NCBI GenBank assembly: GCA_023440965.1
Contig: JAEZRC010000007.1
Coordinates: 186,001-250,000, forward strand
Length of the DNA: 64,000 bases
Source: Bacillota bacterium
GTDB lineage: Bacteria; Bacillota; Clostridia; Oscillospirales; Ruminococcaceae
Direction: 5' to 3'
Positions 34,072 through 42,277 of the stretch are shown here, piece by piece (within the stretch, counting starts at the first letter, position 1; the number at the start of each line of letters is the position of its first letter). The position numbers and the translations under genes are program-made. The notes under the pieces are model-generated. The model was not told where the DNA came from, searched no databases, and saw only the letters and a list, made by a program, of their open reading frames with translations.

Positions 34072-35229
34072 TTACTTTACTGTCACCATAACACTTGCAT
34101 CAAGTGAGCTGCCATCAGTTGTATATGCTGTAACTATTGCTTTACCCGGAGAACGTGCAGTAACATTCCCATTGCTGTCAACAGCAGCAATTTGAGGACG
34201 ATTAGACGACCAGGTAATTTTTTTGTTTGTAGCTGATATAGGTTGAATAACTGGTGTAATGTGCGTTGTCTGAGATATATTGAGAACTATATTATTATTT
34301 AAAAAAGTCGATGAAAGACTTAATGTATTAATTTTAATAGGAACAGGTGGATAGGTAGTATTAGTAGGTGTTGAAGTGTTCTTCGGCGTGGTTGTGGTTG
34401 TTCCAGAAGGAACATACGTATGCTGTGGTACTTGTGTAACCTTTGGCGTTGTCATTCCTGATGCAGGAGCTTGTGTTACTGTCGGTGTTGGTGTTGTTCC
34501 TTCAGGAGCTTTAGAAGTAGCTGTTATTTTTGTTTCTGACGGAAGCGAAGAGCTGCTATCATCTGTAGTAGTTACAATACCTTCGTATTCTGAATCTAAA
34601 GTATTAGAATCATCTTCTGAAGATATTGCCTTTGTATTATTCACAGGTATTTTTCCTTTATTATTCTTATTTACATAATACAATAAAGGTACAGCCACCA
34701 GAAAAGAAATAATCGCAATAAAAGATGCAACGTGTGACCGTTTTAATTTGAAGCGCTTTTTCTTCCGTATTATAATGGGTTCTTCGTCTTCTTTATCATC
34801 CTGAAGCCTTTCTATCTCGTTAAATTGCTGAATACAGACATCTGGAGTAATTGGAACAATAATATGTTCTGATATTTGCTCTGCTGTCTTATTTCCTATA
34901 CATATTTCTGTTATCTCATTTTCAATAAGCGTTTCAAAGGTTTCTTGAAACTGCTGCTTATCTTCAACAGCTCCATAATAGTAAATAATCCTTACCTTTG
35001 CATTTTTCTGACGTAATAAAATAACACTATCAATTACATTAATATTTTTTGCTCCAGGAGTGCTGCCATCGAAGAACAATATATGCGGATTATAATTATC
35101 GGTAATAAAATCTGCAAAACCTTTTTTTACTGTTTGAACTACGCCCAACAATACCATGTCAGGCGTGTTCTTTATAGCATTGGAAAGAAAGCTTTTATTT
35201 TTCTTATTACTCACAAGAACTATATTCAA
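34072..35229 (-). CDS. Membrane protein with receiver-like N-terminus and BIG2 surface domain
   Basis: A 385-residue protein. Residues 1-130 resemble a CpaE/response-regulator-like alpha/beta domain (MNIVLVSNKKNKSFLSNAI, then ILFFDGS). A charged stretch RKKKRFKLKRS is followed by one transmembrane helix (about 165-187). A long Thr/Ser/Pro-rich linker follows, then a C-terminal bacterial Ig-like (BIG2) domain ending ITWSSNRPQIAAVDSNGNVT...GKAIVTAYTTDG. Predicted topology is cytoplasmic N-terminus and extracellular C-terminus. The linker is similar to that of the CAP lipoprotein nearby. Possibly a mating-surface or signalling protein. Confidence 0.75.
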   Translation of the reverse strand: MNIVLVSNKKNKSFLSNAIKNTPDMVLLGVVQTVKKGFADFITDNYNPHILFFDGSTPGAKNINVIDSVILLRQKNAKVRIIYYYGAVEDKQQFQETFETLIENEITEICIGNKTAEQISEHIIVPITPDVCIQQFNEIERLQDDKEDEEPIIIRKKKRFKLKRSHVASFIAIISFLVAVPLLYYVNKNNKGKIPVNNTKAISSEDDSNTLDSEYEGIVTTTDDSSSSLPSETKITATSKAPEGTTPTPTVTQAPASGMTTPKVTQVPQHTYVPSGTTTTTPKNTSTPTNTTYPPVPIKINTLSLSSTFLNNNIVLNISQTTHITPVIQPISATNKKITWSSNRPQIAAVDSNGNVTARSPGKAIVTAYTTDGSSLDASVMVTVK

Positions 35230-35270
35230 TAATTATCACCTCTTTTCTTTGTGCTTAATTATATGACCTG

Positions 35271-35561
35271 TTATATTGGGAATGATGTTAGCGCTCTACT
35301 ATAACTTGCAATAATTTTAGCAATTTCAGTTGCTTTTGATGTCATTGCAATAATTACTACTCTGTGCGTTGCTTTGTTTTCTGAAGTATAAATAGAAGCA
35401 CATCTGTCAGATTTAAGATTTTCACCTTCAGGTAGACAACGACATAAAATATAACTGTTTTCCTTTTTTTCACTTAAGACGATATACTTGATATTCTCAA
35501 TGTCATATGTTTTAACATCAGAATAAGGCAAAGAAACATTATTATAAATAAATATATTCAT
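35271..35561 (-). CDS. Small unknown protein in the surface island
   Basis: A 96-residue protein starting MNIFIYNNVSLPYSDVKTYD. Soluble, with a short beta-rich N-terminal half and a helical C-terminus (ATEIAKIIASYSRAL). Six bp after the adhesin gene stop, so co-transcribed with it and with the BIG2 gene. Function unknown. Confidence 0.6.
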   Translation of the reverse strand: MNIFIYNNVSLPYSDVKTYDIENIKYIVLSEKKENSYILCRCLPEGENLKSDRCASIYTSENKATHRVVIIAMTSKATEIAKIIASYSRALTSFPI

Positions 35562-35566
35562 ACTTA

Positions 35567-37696
35567 TTATCTATCCTTTCTCTTGGCCTGAATAGTTTTT
35601 ATTCTGATTACTTTACTTCCTGAAAAAACTGCAAGTGAAGCTAACATTAAAAAGCTTGCAATATAAACAGTATTATCAGTGGCATTTGTCAATGGAATTG
35701 ACGGATCCTCGAGATTAAATACATTAACATCAATCTTCTGCGCGTAATTTACTGTTACTTCTTCGTCATCAGCTGTCAGATAACCGTAAGGAACAGAAGC
35801 GCCTTTTTCTGTTAATGTATATGTTCCCAGAGGGATTTTTTCAAAGTTAGCTAAACCTTTAGAATCTGTTATAGCTTCCAGAAGAATATCTCGACCACTG
35901 TCAGACGTACCATGAAGAATAAAAGTAATATTTGCAATATCTTTCATTTTTCTGGTGGCCTTCGATACCTTAATCGTCCCAGTCTTTTCAGCATTAGAAA
36001 CATCAATATTAGTTGTCTGTGCGTACTGCACTGTTACATTCTCTGGGTCAGCTGTCATATATGCGTATGGTACGCTTGAGCCCTTCTCCGTGACTGTATA
36101 TGAGCCTAATGGTACGTTATCAAAGTTAGCTATGCCATTACTATCTGTTGTGGCTTCTATGCTTATTTCTCGGCCTGTATCTGATGTTCCTGATAAAACA
36201 AAAATAAGGTCTTTAAGATTAACCATTCCTGGTGTTGTCTTTTTAACCTTGATTGTACCGGTTTTCTCGGCATTAGAAATATTTATATCTGTTGTCTGTG
36301 CGTACTGCACTGTTACATTCTCTGGGTCAGCTGTCATATATGCGTATGGTACGCTTGAGCCCTTCTCCGTGACTGTATAAGTACCAATAGGAACAGCATT
36401 GAAGGTTGCAATACCATCACTGTCGGTAATTGCTTCGATGCTTACTTCTCGACCACTATCAGACGTTCCAGATAAAACAAAAACAAGGTCTTTAAGATTA
36501 ACCATTCCTGGTGTAGTCTTTTTGACCTTGAGAGTACCTGTCTTTTCATCGTTTACAAAGGCTACGGAAGTAGAAACAGGGTTAGTGTCATCTATTGTTA
36601 CATATTGTGGTGTAGAATCAAGAATATAACCAGTAGGAGCTTGTTTTTCAGTAATTTTCCACGTTCCGAATTCAAGTTCTGTTTGTTTTGCTTTTCCTGT
36701 GGCATCTGTTACTAATGGTAACTTTATACCTAATGTAGTGTGTTCTAATTCAAAGACTGCGCCCTGTAAAGGATAGTTATTCTTATCTTTCTTCATTACT
36801 TCAATCTGTCCTGAAGGGTCTGGGAAATTTTTATATACTGTAGCGCTTCCTGAAGGAGTATTTACTTCAAGCTTTGCCATCCTCTGATAGTTACCGCCCA
36901 GGTTGTACATAGAGCAGGACAAGTATGGTGTTCCTGAAGAAGTAACTGAAGCCTGTATTCTTTGATTTTTCAGTTGTACATTTGATGGAATCTGAAAGTA
37001 AAAATTACTTCCACTTTTTATAACCTGTGTTCCTGTTGGAGCTTGTGAAAGATTTACAGAGTAATTGCTTGATGCAGCATTATTTACCTTTACTGTGTAA
37101 CTCCCAACGTGGTAATAGCCACCAACAACTGTCACATTACTGTTATTTGTAACAACACTGACAGTATTTGTTTTAACTGGATTATATGGGGTGTTTAATG
37201 CTTTTGTAAGTATATTTTTTGCCACGGTAACAGCATTACCGTTATAATCTTTAAGATAAGTGAACTGTGCAAGCCCAGCAGGCTGTGAATCGTGTAATGT
37301 ACCTTGATAAGCGTATATTGCCATCTGTGTGGCATCGTATGCGACCTCGTCGTTAGTAGCTCCAAGCGATGCAGCTGTTCGGTAAGGGAAACCATAATAC
37401 ATAATACTTAGAATTCCGTTATCAACATTACCGCCATAGCTTCCTGTTGTGCCGGAGTATGCAGGTGCATCCTTACCATTATCAAGGCAAAAGGCAGCAT
37501 TGTTAATGTTAATATTCGTGGTGTTTTCTGAAGCTTTTAAAATATTGTTACCTGTTTCACCAGAAGTCCACTGCCAATGGTCTTCGAGGGCTTTTGTGCT
37601 GTAATAGTTTTCTGTTCCGCTAAATGCTATTGCTTGAGGAATAAAAATACTCATTACGAGTATAACTGATAACATGCTTAATAAAAATTTTCTCAT
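35567..37696 (-). CDS. SpaA/Cna-B repeat surface adhesin with thioester domain
   Basis: A 709-residue secreted wall protein. It has a signal peptide (about 1-25), then a thioester domain with Cys70 (AFCLDNG) and the TQXA-type motif DATQMAIYAY (Gln124), which can form a Cys-Gln thioester and bind host or cell surfaces covalently. One SpaA domain (about 290-380) is followed by three Cna-B-like repeats of about 93 residues. The C-terminus has a sorting-like IPLTN motif, a hydrophobic helix and a KRKDR tail. No sortase gene is in the ICE, so a host sortase would be needed. Likely aids mating contact or gut adhesion. Confidence 0.9.
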   Translation of the reverse strand: MRKFLLSMLSVILVMSIFIPQAIAFSGTENYYSTKALEDHWQWTSGETGNNILKASENTTNININNAAFCLDNGKDAPAYSGTTGSYGGNVDNGILSIMYYGFPYRTAASLGATNDEVAYDATQMAIYAYQGTLHDSQPAGLAQFTYLKDYNGNAVTVAKNILTKALNTPYNPVKTNTVSVVTNNSNVTVVGGYYHVGSYTVKVNNAASSNYSVNLSQAPTGTQVIKSGSNFYFQIPSNVQLKNQRIQASVTSSGTPYLSCSMYNLGGNYQRMAKLEVNTPSGSATVYKNFPDPSGQIEVMKKDKNNYPLQGAVFELEHTTLGIKLPLVTDATGKAKQTELEFGTWKITEKQAPTGYILDSTPQYVTIDDTNPVSTSVAFVNDEKTGTLKVKKTTPGMVNLKDLVFVLSGTSDSGREVSIEAITDSDGIATFNAVPIGTYTVTEKGSSVPYAYMTADPENVTVQYAQTTDINISNAEKTGTIKVKKTTPGMVNLKDLIFVLSGTSDTGREISIEATTDSNGIANFDNVPLGSYTVTEKGSSVPYAYMTADPENVTVQYAQTTNIDVSNAEKTGTIKVSKATRKMKDIANITFILHGTSDSGRDILLEAITDSKGLANFEKIPLGTYTLTEKGASVPYGYLTADDEEVTVNYAQKIDVNVFNLEDPSIPLTNATDNTVYIASFLMLASLAVFSGSKVIRIKTIQAKRKDR
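36012..36100 (-). repeat. Exact 89-bp direct repeat in the adhesin gene, copy 1
   Basis: Identical to 36291-36379, offset 279 bp (93 codons). Lies within adjacent Cna-B repeats. Perfect identity, including silent sites, points to recent duplication or gene conversion. Confidence 0.9.
36291..36379 (-). repeat. Exact 89-bp direct repeat in the adhesin gene, copy 2
   Basis: Second copy of the 89-bp block. Recombination between copies would remove exactly one Cna-B repeat in frame. Confidence 0.9.
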
Positions 37697-37726
37697 TTAA
37701 AGTCATCCTTTCATCTGTCAGAAATA

Positions 37727-37757
37727 AAAAAAGAAACGCTCCGAAAGAACGCTTCTA
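37727..37757 (-). terminator. Terminator after the CAP lipoprotein gene
   Basis: The minus strand reads AGAAGCGTTC / GGAGCGTTTCT with GU pairs, followed by seven T residues. Confidence 0.7.
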
Positions 37758-37786
37758 ATCTTATCTTATTTTATATTATTTGTTTA

Positions 37787-38665
37787 TTACTCTTGTGTAA
37801 AAAGTTGAATACCGTAAAAAGCAACAACCTTTTGTCCTTGTCTATTAATTTCATACTTTGAATAAACTCCAACACCCATTTTTGTGTATATAGTATTAAT
37901 CATACTTTTATTGTGGTCTGGTGAAGCTTTCCAACCATCGAACATTTCTTGAGCAACAGCTTTAAGCTCTGCATTAGAACATTCATAATAATTCTTACCA
38001 AAAAACAAATTATCAAAAGCAGTTAAATTTTCAGCAGCTGCACCAGCTCCGTAAGCTATGCAATTAAGTATTTCACCATTCGCACCATAATAAGACTTAT
38101 TGTAAGGTGTACCATATTTAACATCAGTTAACACTGTGCTCCATTTTGAACCGTCTGGTCTTTCGTGGCCGAAACAATTTATATGACTTGCTTCTTCAGC
38201 TCTTATTCTTGCCCCCTGAATGAGTTTACTTTCTTTTGTATAAGGAGAACGACCGAGTGAAACACGATACTGATTAACTAATCTCATTACTTCGTTCTCA
38301 ATAACTGCACATTGCGCAACTGTAGGAACAATAAGCTTCTTTTGTGTTTGTGTCGCTTGTGTCACCTTTGGAGCAACTGTCTGCTGTGGTGTTTTGGTTG
38401 TTACCTTCGGCGCTGCTGTTCCTGATGTAGGAGCTTGCGCCGAAGGAGCTTGTGTCACTTCTGGTGTTAGTATTGTTCCTTCAGGAGCTTTTGAAGTTGT
38501 AGTTATTGCTTCTGATGAAGAAGAATCAGGAGCTGATGAAGAAGTATCTTCTTGCGTAACAGCTGCTTTACTTGCAACCTTCTTTGCTTTTGGTTCGTTA
38601 CCACAAGCAGTAAGCAAAGTAAACATAACTGTTACTGCTAATAATACTGTCAATACTTTTCTCAT
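37787..38665 (-). CDS. CAP/SCP-domain lipoprotein
   Basis: A 292-residue lipoprotein. The signal peptide ends in the lipobox LLTAC (Cys21). A Ser/Thr/Pro-rich linker (about 25-115) is followed by a CAP domain with NEVMRLVNQYRVSLGRSPYT, HINCFGHERPDG and AAENLTAF. CAP proteins of this SafA/YkwD type are surface proteins of uncertain biochemical role. The start is the ATG at 38665, with AAAGGGGG upstream. The longer frame to 38746 lacks a ribosome binding site. The linker resembles that of the BIG2 protein. Confidence 0.87.
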   Translation of the reverse strand: MRKVLTVLLAVTVMFTLLTACGNEPKAKKVASKAAVTQEDTSSSAPDSSSSEAITTTSKAPEGTILTPEVTQAPSAQAPTSGTAAPKVTTKTPQQTVAPKVTQATQTQKKLIVPTVAQCAVIENEVMRLVNQYRVSLGRSPYTKESKLIQGARIRAEEASHINCFGHERPDGSKWSTVLTDVKYGTPYNKSYYGANGEILNCIAYGAGAAAENLTAFDNLFFGKNYYECSNAELKAVAQEMFDGWKASPDHNKSMINTIYTKMGVGVYSKYEINRQGQKVVAFYGIQLFTQE

Positions 38666-38778
38666 AAAATAGCCCCCTTTATAATATCTTTCCTTACTAT
38701 AATTATACAGTATCCAGTAATATATTTCCATTGGTAAAATATACAAAAGTGCACACGTATATTTGTAAACATTTATAC

Positions 38779-38807
38779 TTGTGTAAGTATTCGCATCTTG
38801 CTATAAT
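38779..38807 (+). promoter_or_regulatory. Promoter of the ribbon-helix-helix gene
   Basis: TTGTGT at 38779-38784, a 17-bp spacer and TATAAT at 38802-38807 on the plus strand. Confidence 0.75.
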
Positions 38808-38835
38808 TAAATAAAAATTATAGGAAGGTGTAATT

Positions 38836-39018
38836 ATGGCAGAAGGAACATCAAGCACACGTGCAAAAAACAAATACAATGCAAAGTCGTATGACCGCAT
38901 CGCACTTCAAGTCAAAAAAGGTAAAAAAGAAGAATATCGAAAGCAAGCTGAAGCAAAGGGATACAGCTTAAACGGTTACATTAATATGCTTCTTGAAAAA
39001 GATAGAACAGGAGAATAA
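38836..39018 (+). CDS. Small ribbon-helix-helix/Arc-like protein
   Basis: A 60-residue basic protein. The core YDRIALQVKKGKKEEYRKQA then GYSLNGYINMLLE matches the ribbon-helix-helix fold of Arc/MetJ-type repressors (beta strand, two helices). It has an AGGAAGG ribosome binding site, its own promoter and a terminator. It is the only plus-strand gene within the minus-strand transfer and surface block, divergent from the CAP lipoprotein and convergent with the 159-residue gene. Likely a local repressor; its operator is unknown. Confidence 0.82.
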   Translation: MAEGTSSTRAKNKYNAKSYDRIALQVKKGKKEEYRKQAEAKGYSLNGYINMLLEKDRTGE

Positions 39019-39039
39019 CTCCCCTGTTCTATTTTTTTA
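39003..39039. terminator. Terminator of the ribbon-helix-helix gene
   Basis: TAGAACAGG / CCTGTTCTA stem followed by seven T residues on the plus strand. It also overlaps the end of the convergent gene. Confidence 0.82.
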
Positions 39040-39516
39040 ATTACTATAACAACTGGCAAGGCATCCATATATTCGTGATAAGTTATTATTACCAGTCGCA
39101 ACTGCATACAATGGAAGTTCTGTACCTTGTAAACAGTTTTCTTTAAGAAACTTTAATTCTTCAGGAACGAAATAAACCTGGTACTTTGTATTATCAACTG
39201 TGAAGTAAGCATAATCCTTTGTTGAATATAAGTATTGTCCTACAACCGTATTATATTTCTTTGTAAGTACGGAATGTTTTAAACTACCATACTTTTCACC
39301 AACGTTCAGTATGCAACAGCAAAAAAGAAACGAACCGATAACACCCAGAAATATGTTTAACATAAGTAAATTATCAGGTTTAACTTTTGCTGTATTAAAT
39401 ATCAGCAGTAGAAACAAATTAAACCCAAAAAAGCCATTTGTTAAGGTTTTTTCTTGTTTGCCCTCTGTATCGATAACATTGTAAATATAACTTTGCTCAT
39501 TATTCATTTGTGTCAT
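39037..39516 (-). CDS. Unknown two-helix membrane protein
   Basis: A 159-residue protein with two transmembrane helices at about residues 27-43 and 51-68. A soluble C-terminal domain contains Tyr-rich beta segments (YLYSTKDYAYFTVDNTKYQVYF). It has its own TTGACA-17-TAGAAT promoter, so it is expressed separately from virB4. Position beside the transfer genes suggests a mating-pore or exclusion role, but there is no sequence proof. Confidence 0.65.
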   Translation of the reverse strand: MTQMNNEQSYIYNVIDTEGKQEKTLTNGFFGFNLFLLLIFNTAKVKPDNLLMLNIFLGVIGSFLFCCCILNVGEKYGSLKHSVLTKKYNTVVGQYLYSTKDYAYFTVDNTKYQVYFVPEELKFLKENCLQGTELPLYAVATGNNNLSRIYGCLASCYSN

Positions 39517-39550
39517 TCCTTCCTGTTATTTTTTGTATTTTCTCACCACC

Positions 39551-39579
39551 ATTCTACATTATTTTTCCAACTATGTCAA
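39551..39579 (-). promoter_or_regulatory. Promoter of the 159-residue membrane protein gene
   Basis: The minus strand reads TTGACA (39579-39574), a 17-bp spacer and TAGAAT (39556-39551). Palindrome copy 6 lies about 23 bp upstream. Confidence 0.8.
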
Positions 39580-39601
39580 TATATCGTCTACAACATATAA
39601 T

Positions 39602-39619
39602 TGTGCTATTAATAGCACA
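39602..39619. promoter_or_regulatory. ICE palindrome copy 6 (exact)
   Basis: TGTGCTATTAATAGCACA, 2 bp after the virB4 stop codon. Symmetry extends to 24 bp. Confidence 0.82.
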
Positions 39620-39621
39620 AT

Positions 39622-41970
39622 TTACTTTGATGTCTGTTCCTGAAAATCCTCATTGAATTTTGTACTAAAGAGCTTATACAGTTTACTTGTCGTTGGTATA
39701 GGTTTTGTAAATGGGATAATGCGTTTTCCACAAACAATAATACCAGAACCTTTTTCGCCAGTCTTTAGAAAAGCAGATTGTGTGTATGATAACTCAAACA
39801 TATTAACGAGCTTATCAAAATCATTCTTTTTCTGCTGAAGCATAATTACAAACTCTGAATTTGCAAGCATACTTGCAGCATCCTTATTATCCAAAACTTC
39901 TGTAATAAGTTGAGTTATACCGGTTGCAGCACCGCCATATTTTCGGATACGTTTGAATACATTATCAAAGAACTTTCCGGACAAAGAGGTTTTATCATTA
40001 AAGAGAATAGAAAATTCATCAACCCATACCCAGGTTCTTATACCCTTCTTCTTGTTCTCAATAACTCTTTGCCAAAGGTATTCAAGGATAACCTGGCAAC
40101 CTACTGCTTTAAGCTGTTCACCCATCTGGAATATATCCATAACAAGAAACTTCTTGTTTATTTCAATATTCGTCTTATGAGCAAAAATATTGAATGTTCC
40201 TGTAACATAAAGCTCAAGTACTGTTTGTATATCCTTAGCTTCAGATTCCTGGCAATCAGAAAGAAGATTATAGAATGTTGTTAATGTCGGCAAATGCTCT
40301 TTATCACCATTGCTATCAATAAAATCTTTATAGCTTAATCTTACACATCGGTCAATTACGGATTTTTCTGTAGCAGATAAAGCAAATCCTTTAATTGTTT
40401 CAATAAATGTCATTATAAAATCTGTCTTCATAGACATTGCATTTGCACCATCACATTTATATGAAAGGTCAGTGTCAAAGATATTGAATTTTGTCGGACT
40501 ATCCGGAGATATTTTAAGTATTTCACCACCAAAAGCTTCAACGAGAGGTCTATATTCGTTCTCTGGGTCGATTACTATTACTTCATCGTTTGGATACCTC
40601 ATAAGAACATCAATAATTTCCGATTTAGTAAACATTGATTTACCAGAACCAGAGCATCCGAGAATAAAGCCATTAGCGTTCATTTCATCGGTTCTATCCA
40701 GAATAGTAAGAGCATTGGTAATTTTGTTAATTCCATAGTTTAGTCCGTTATCATTAAAATCTGTTCTTGAACTGAACGGAAGTAAGATACTTGCTGCATC
40801 AGAAAGAAGATATGTGTTTACATCTGCAACACCGGATTTAAAATGATTTACTCCCAATGGAAGCATCGTATTTAATCCTTTTTCTTGCTGTCGGACAAAT
40901 ACTCCTAATCTTACCTGGTGCTTTAAGGCTTTACCCTGTATCATTTTTGTAAGCTCTTCAAGCTCTTCCTTGTCGTGAGCTGATATGCTTATGAATACAC
41001 CGATGCGGAACAGTTCGGTATTGCTTCCTGATAATTGTTTTTGCAGATCCTCAAGCTCATCAATCTGTTCTTTAATCCTGAACGGTATAAAATCAGTTCC
41101 GTTCTTATGATTATTTTCTTTACGCTTCTGAAGCTGACCCTGAACGTTGAATATCTCCTTACGTATTTTTTCGAGAGCTTCTCTCTTATCAACACGTACA
41201 AGATGTTTGCTTATTGCAATCTTATTGTTATTGTCTAACAATTCAGAAATAAAACCATCGTCAAGTTCCCTGTCATAATTCTTTACAAACATCATACGAG
41301 AAACAGCACTACCAATTTCAACTTCCTTTGCTTTAAATGCAAAAGCTGAAGGAGCGATATAGTCTTTGATACGACCACCTTTAGCGTAAATGTTCTTCGG
41401 CAGGAGAAAATCTGTTGTTTCGAACGGATGATAAATTTCATATAAAAGCTTAAATACATCGGTTGGATTCAGAATGACTGTGTCACTTCCCATCCCTGTA
41501 AAATACGTTTGTATTTCCCTAAAGTATTTAAACAAGACATTTACATTATCTGTTCTGTTTATCAGCTTGTATGTCAATACAATAACCATTACTTTTTCAG
41601 CTGAAGATATTTCAGTTTTATAAATATAATCTTCTTGCATTTTACAGTAATCTTCAAAGTATTCACCATATTGCTGACGTTTTGGAATAAGAATATCATG
41701 GAGCTTATTAGAACTCGTATTTGTGTTCATAATAAACTCCTGATAATTAATATCACTCGGCAACGTATTAAGCAGCTGTCTGTATTGAGTATATTTTTCC
41801 TCTTTTTCATTTTCTCTAAGAAGTGAATAATCTATATTTTCAAAAGAGAAAATCAGTGAATATGTATCTTCAGCTACTAAAAAAAGGCCATTTTCGTAAG
41901 CTTCCAAAAAAGGTATTGTGTCTTGGGCGCTCTTTGGTAGCTTAACAATCTTTTTATTACTTTTGTTCAT
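39622..41970 (-). CDS. VirB4-like conjugation ATPase
   Basis: Energises the type IV secretion channel. The 782-residue protein has Walker A GCSGSGKS (about 438-445), the IDPENEYRPLVEAFGGE motif just after it and the Walker B region RTWVWVDEFS. The N-terminal half is the VirB4-specific region. It overlaps the PrgI gene by 14 bp, indicating translational coupling, and ends just before a copy of the ICE palindrome. Confidence 0.94.
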   Translation of the reverse strand: MNKSNKKIVKLPKSAQDTIPFLEAYENGLFLVAEDTYSLIFSFENIDYSLLRENEKEEKYTQYRQLLNTLPSDINYQEFIMNTNTSSNKLHDILIPKRQQYGEYFEDYCKMQEDYIYKTEISSAEKVMVIVLTYKLINRTDNVNVLFKYFREIQTYFTGMGSDTVILNPTDVFKLLYEIYHPFETTDFLLPKNIYAKGGRIKDYIAPSAFAFKAKEVEIGSAVSRMMFVKNYDRELDDGFISELLDNNNKIAISKHLVRVDKREALEKIRKEIFNVQGQLQKRKENNHKNGTDFIPFRIKEQIDELEDLQKQLSGSNTELFRIGVFISISAHDKEELEELTKMIQGKALKHQVRLGVFVRQQEKGLNTMLPLGVNHFKSGVADVNTYLLSDAASILLPFSSRTDFNDNGLNYGINKITNALTILDRTDEMNANGFILGCSGSGKSMFTKSEIIDVLMRYPNDEVIVIDPENEYRPLVEAFGGEILKISPDSPTKFNIFDTDLSYKCDGANAMSMKTDFIMTFIETIKGFALSATEKSVIDRCVRLSYKDFIDSNGDKEHLPTLTTFYNLLSDCQESEAKDIQTVLELYVTGTFNIFAHKTNIEINKKFLVMDIFQMGEQLKAVGCQVILEYLWQRVIENKKKGIRTWVWVDEFSILFNDKTSLSGKFFDNVFKRIRKYGGAATGITQLITEVLDNKDAASMLANSEFVIMLQQKKNDFDKLVNMFELSYTQSAFLKTGEKGSGIIVCGKRIIPFTKPIPTTSKLYKLFSTKFNEDFQEQTSK

Positions 41971-42265
41971 TGTTATTATACACCCCCTGAGATGAATATG
42001 GACGTTTGTCTATTCCCTTAAATGATTGCACTGCATATTTGAATAACGATAAGCCCTGCACTCTTATTACTCCAAATCCAATGGTTAACGCAATCTCGAT
42101 GAAAACTATTGTCATTAGAAAATCTATATTTAGTTTGTCATACAGAAGAAAAATAGTAATAAATGCAATAATTAACGAAAGTATCAATGCAGCTATTTGA
42201 CTTAACCTTAATCCAAGAAAAGATGTTCCGTCACGGATAATATTTTTAGTTACTTTAACTTTCAT
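41957..42265 (-). CDS. PrgI/VirB3-like membrane protein
   Basis: A 102-residue protein with two transmembrane helices (about 24-42 and 47-67) preceded by a conserved-looking N-terminus (VTKNIIRDGTSFLGLRLSQI). Size and position directly upstream of virB4 match the PrgI family, the VirB3 counterpart in Gram-positive conjugation. AAGGAGA ribosome binding site. Confidence 0.85.
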   Translation of the reverse strand: MKVKVTKNIIRDGTSFLGLRLSQIAALILSLIIAFITIFLLYDKLNIDFLMTIVFIEIALTIGFGVIRVQGLSLFKYAVQSFKGIDKRPYSSQGVYNNNEQK

Positions 42266-42277
42266 ATCTTCTCCTTT

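Noticed and set aside
35955..36540. Repeats considered as a CRISPR array
   Set aside because: They are coding Cna-B repeats with a 279-bp period, not short repeats with unique spacers.
34035..39595. ATG-TTG-stop mini-frames after palindrome copies 5 and 6, considered as leader peptides
   Set aside because: Only two cases, one without a ribosome binding site, and both lie in or near promoters of the next gene; chance is enough to explain them.
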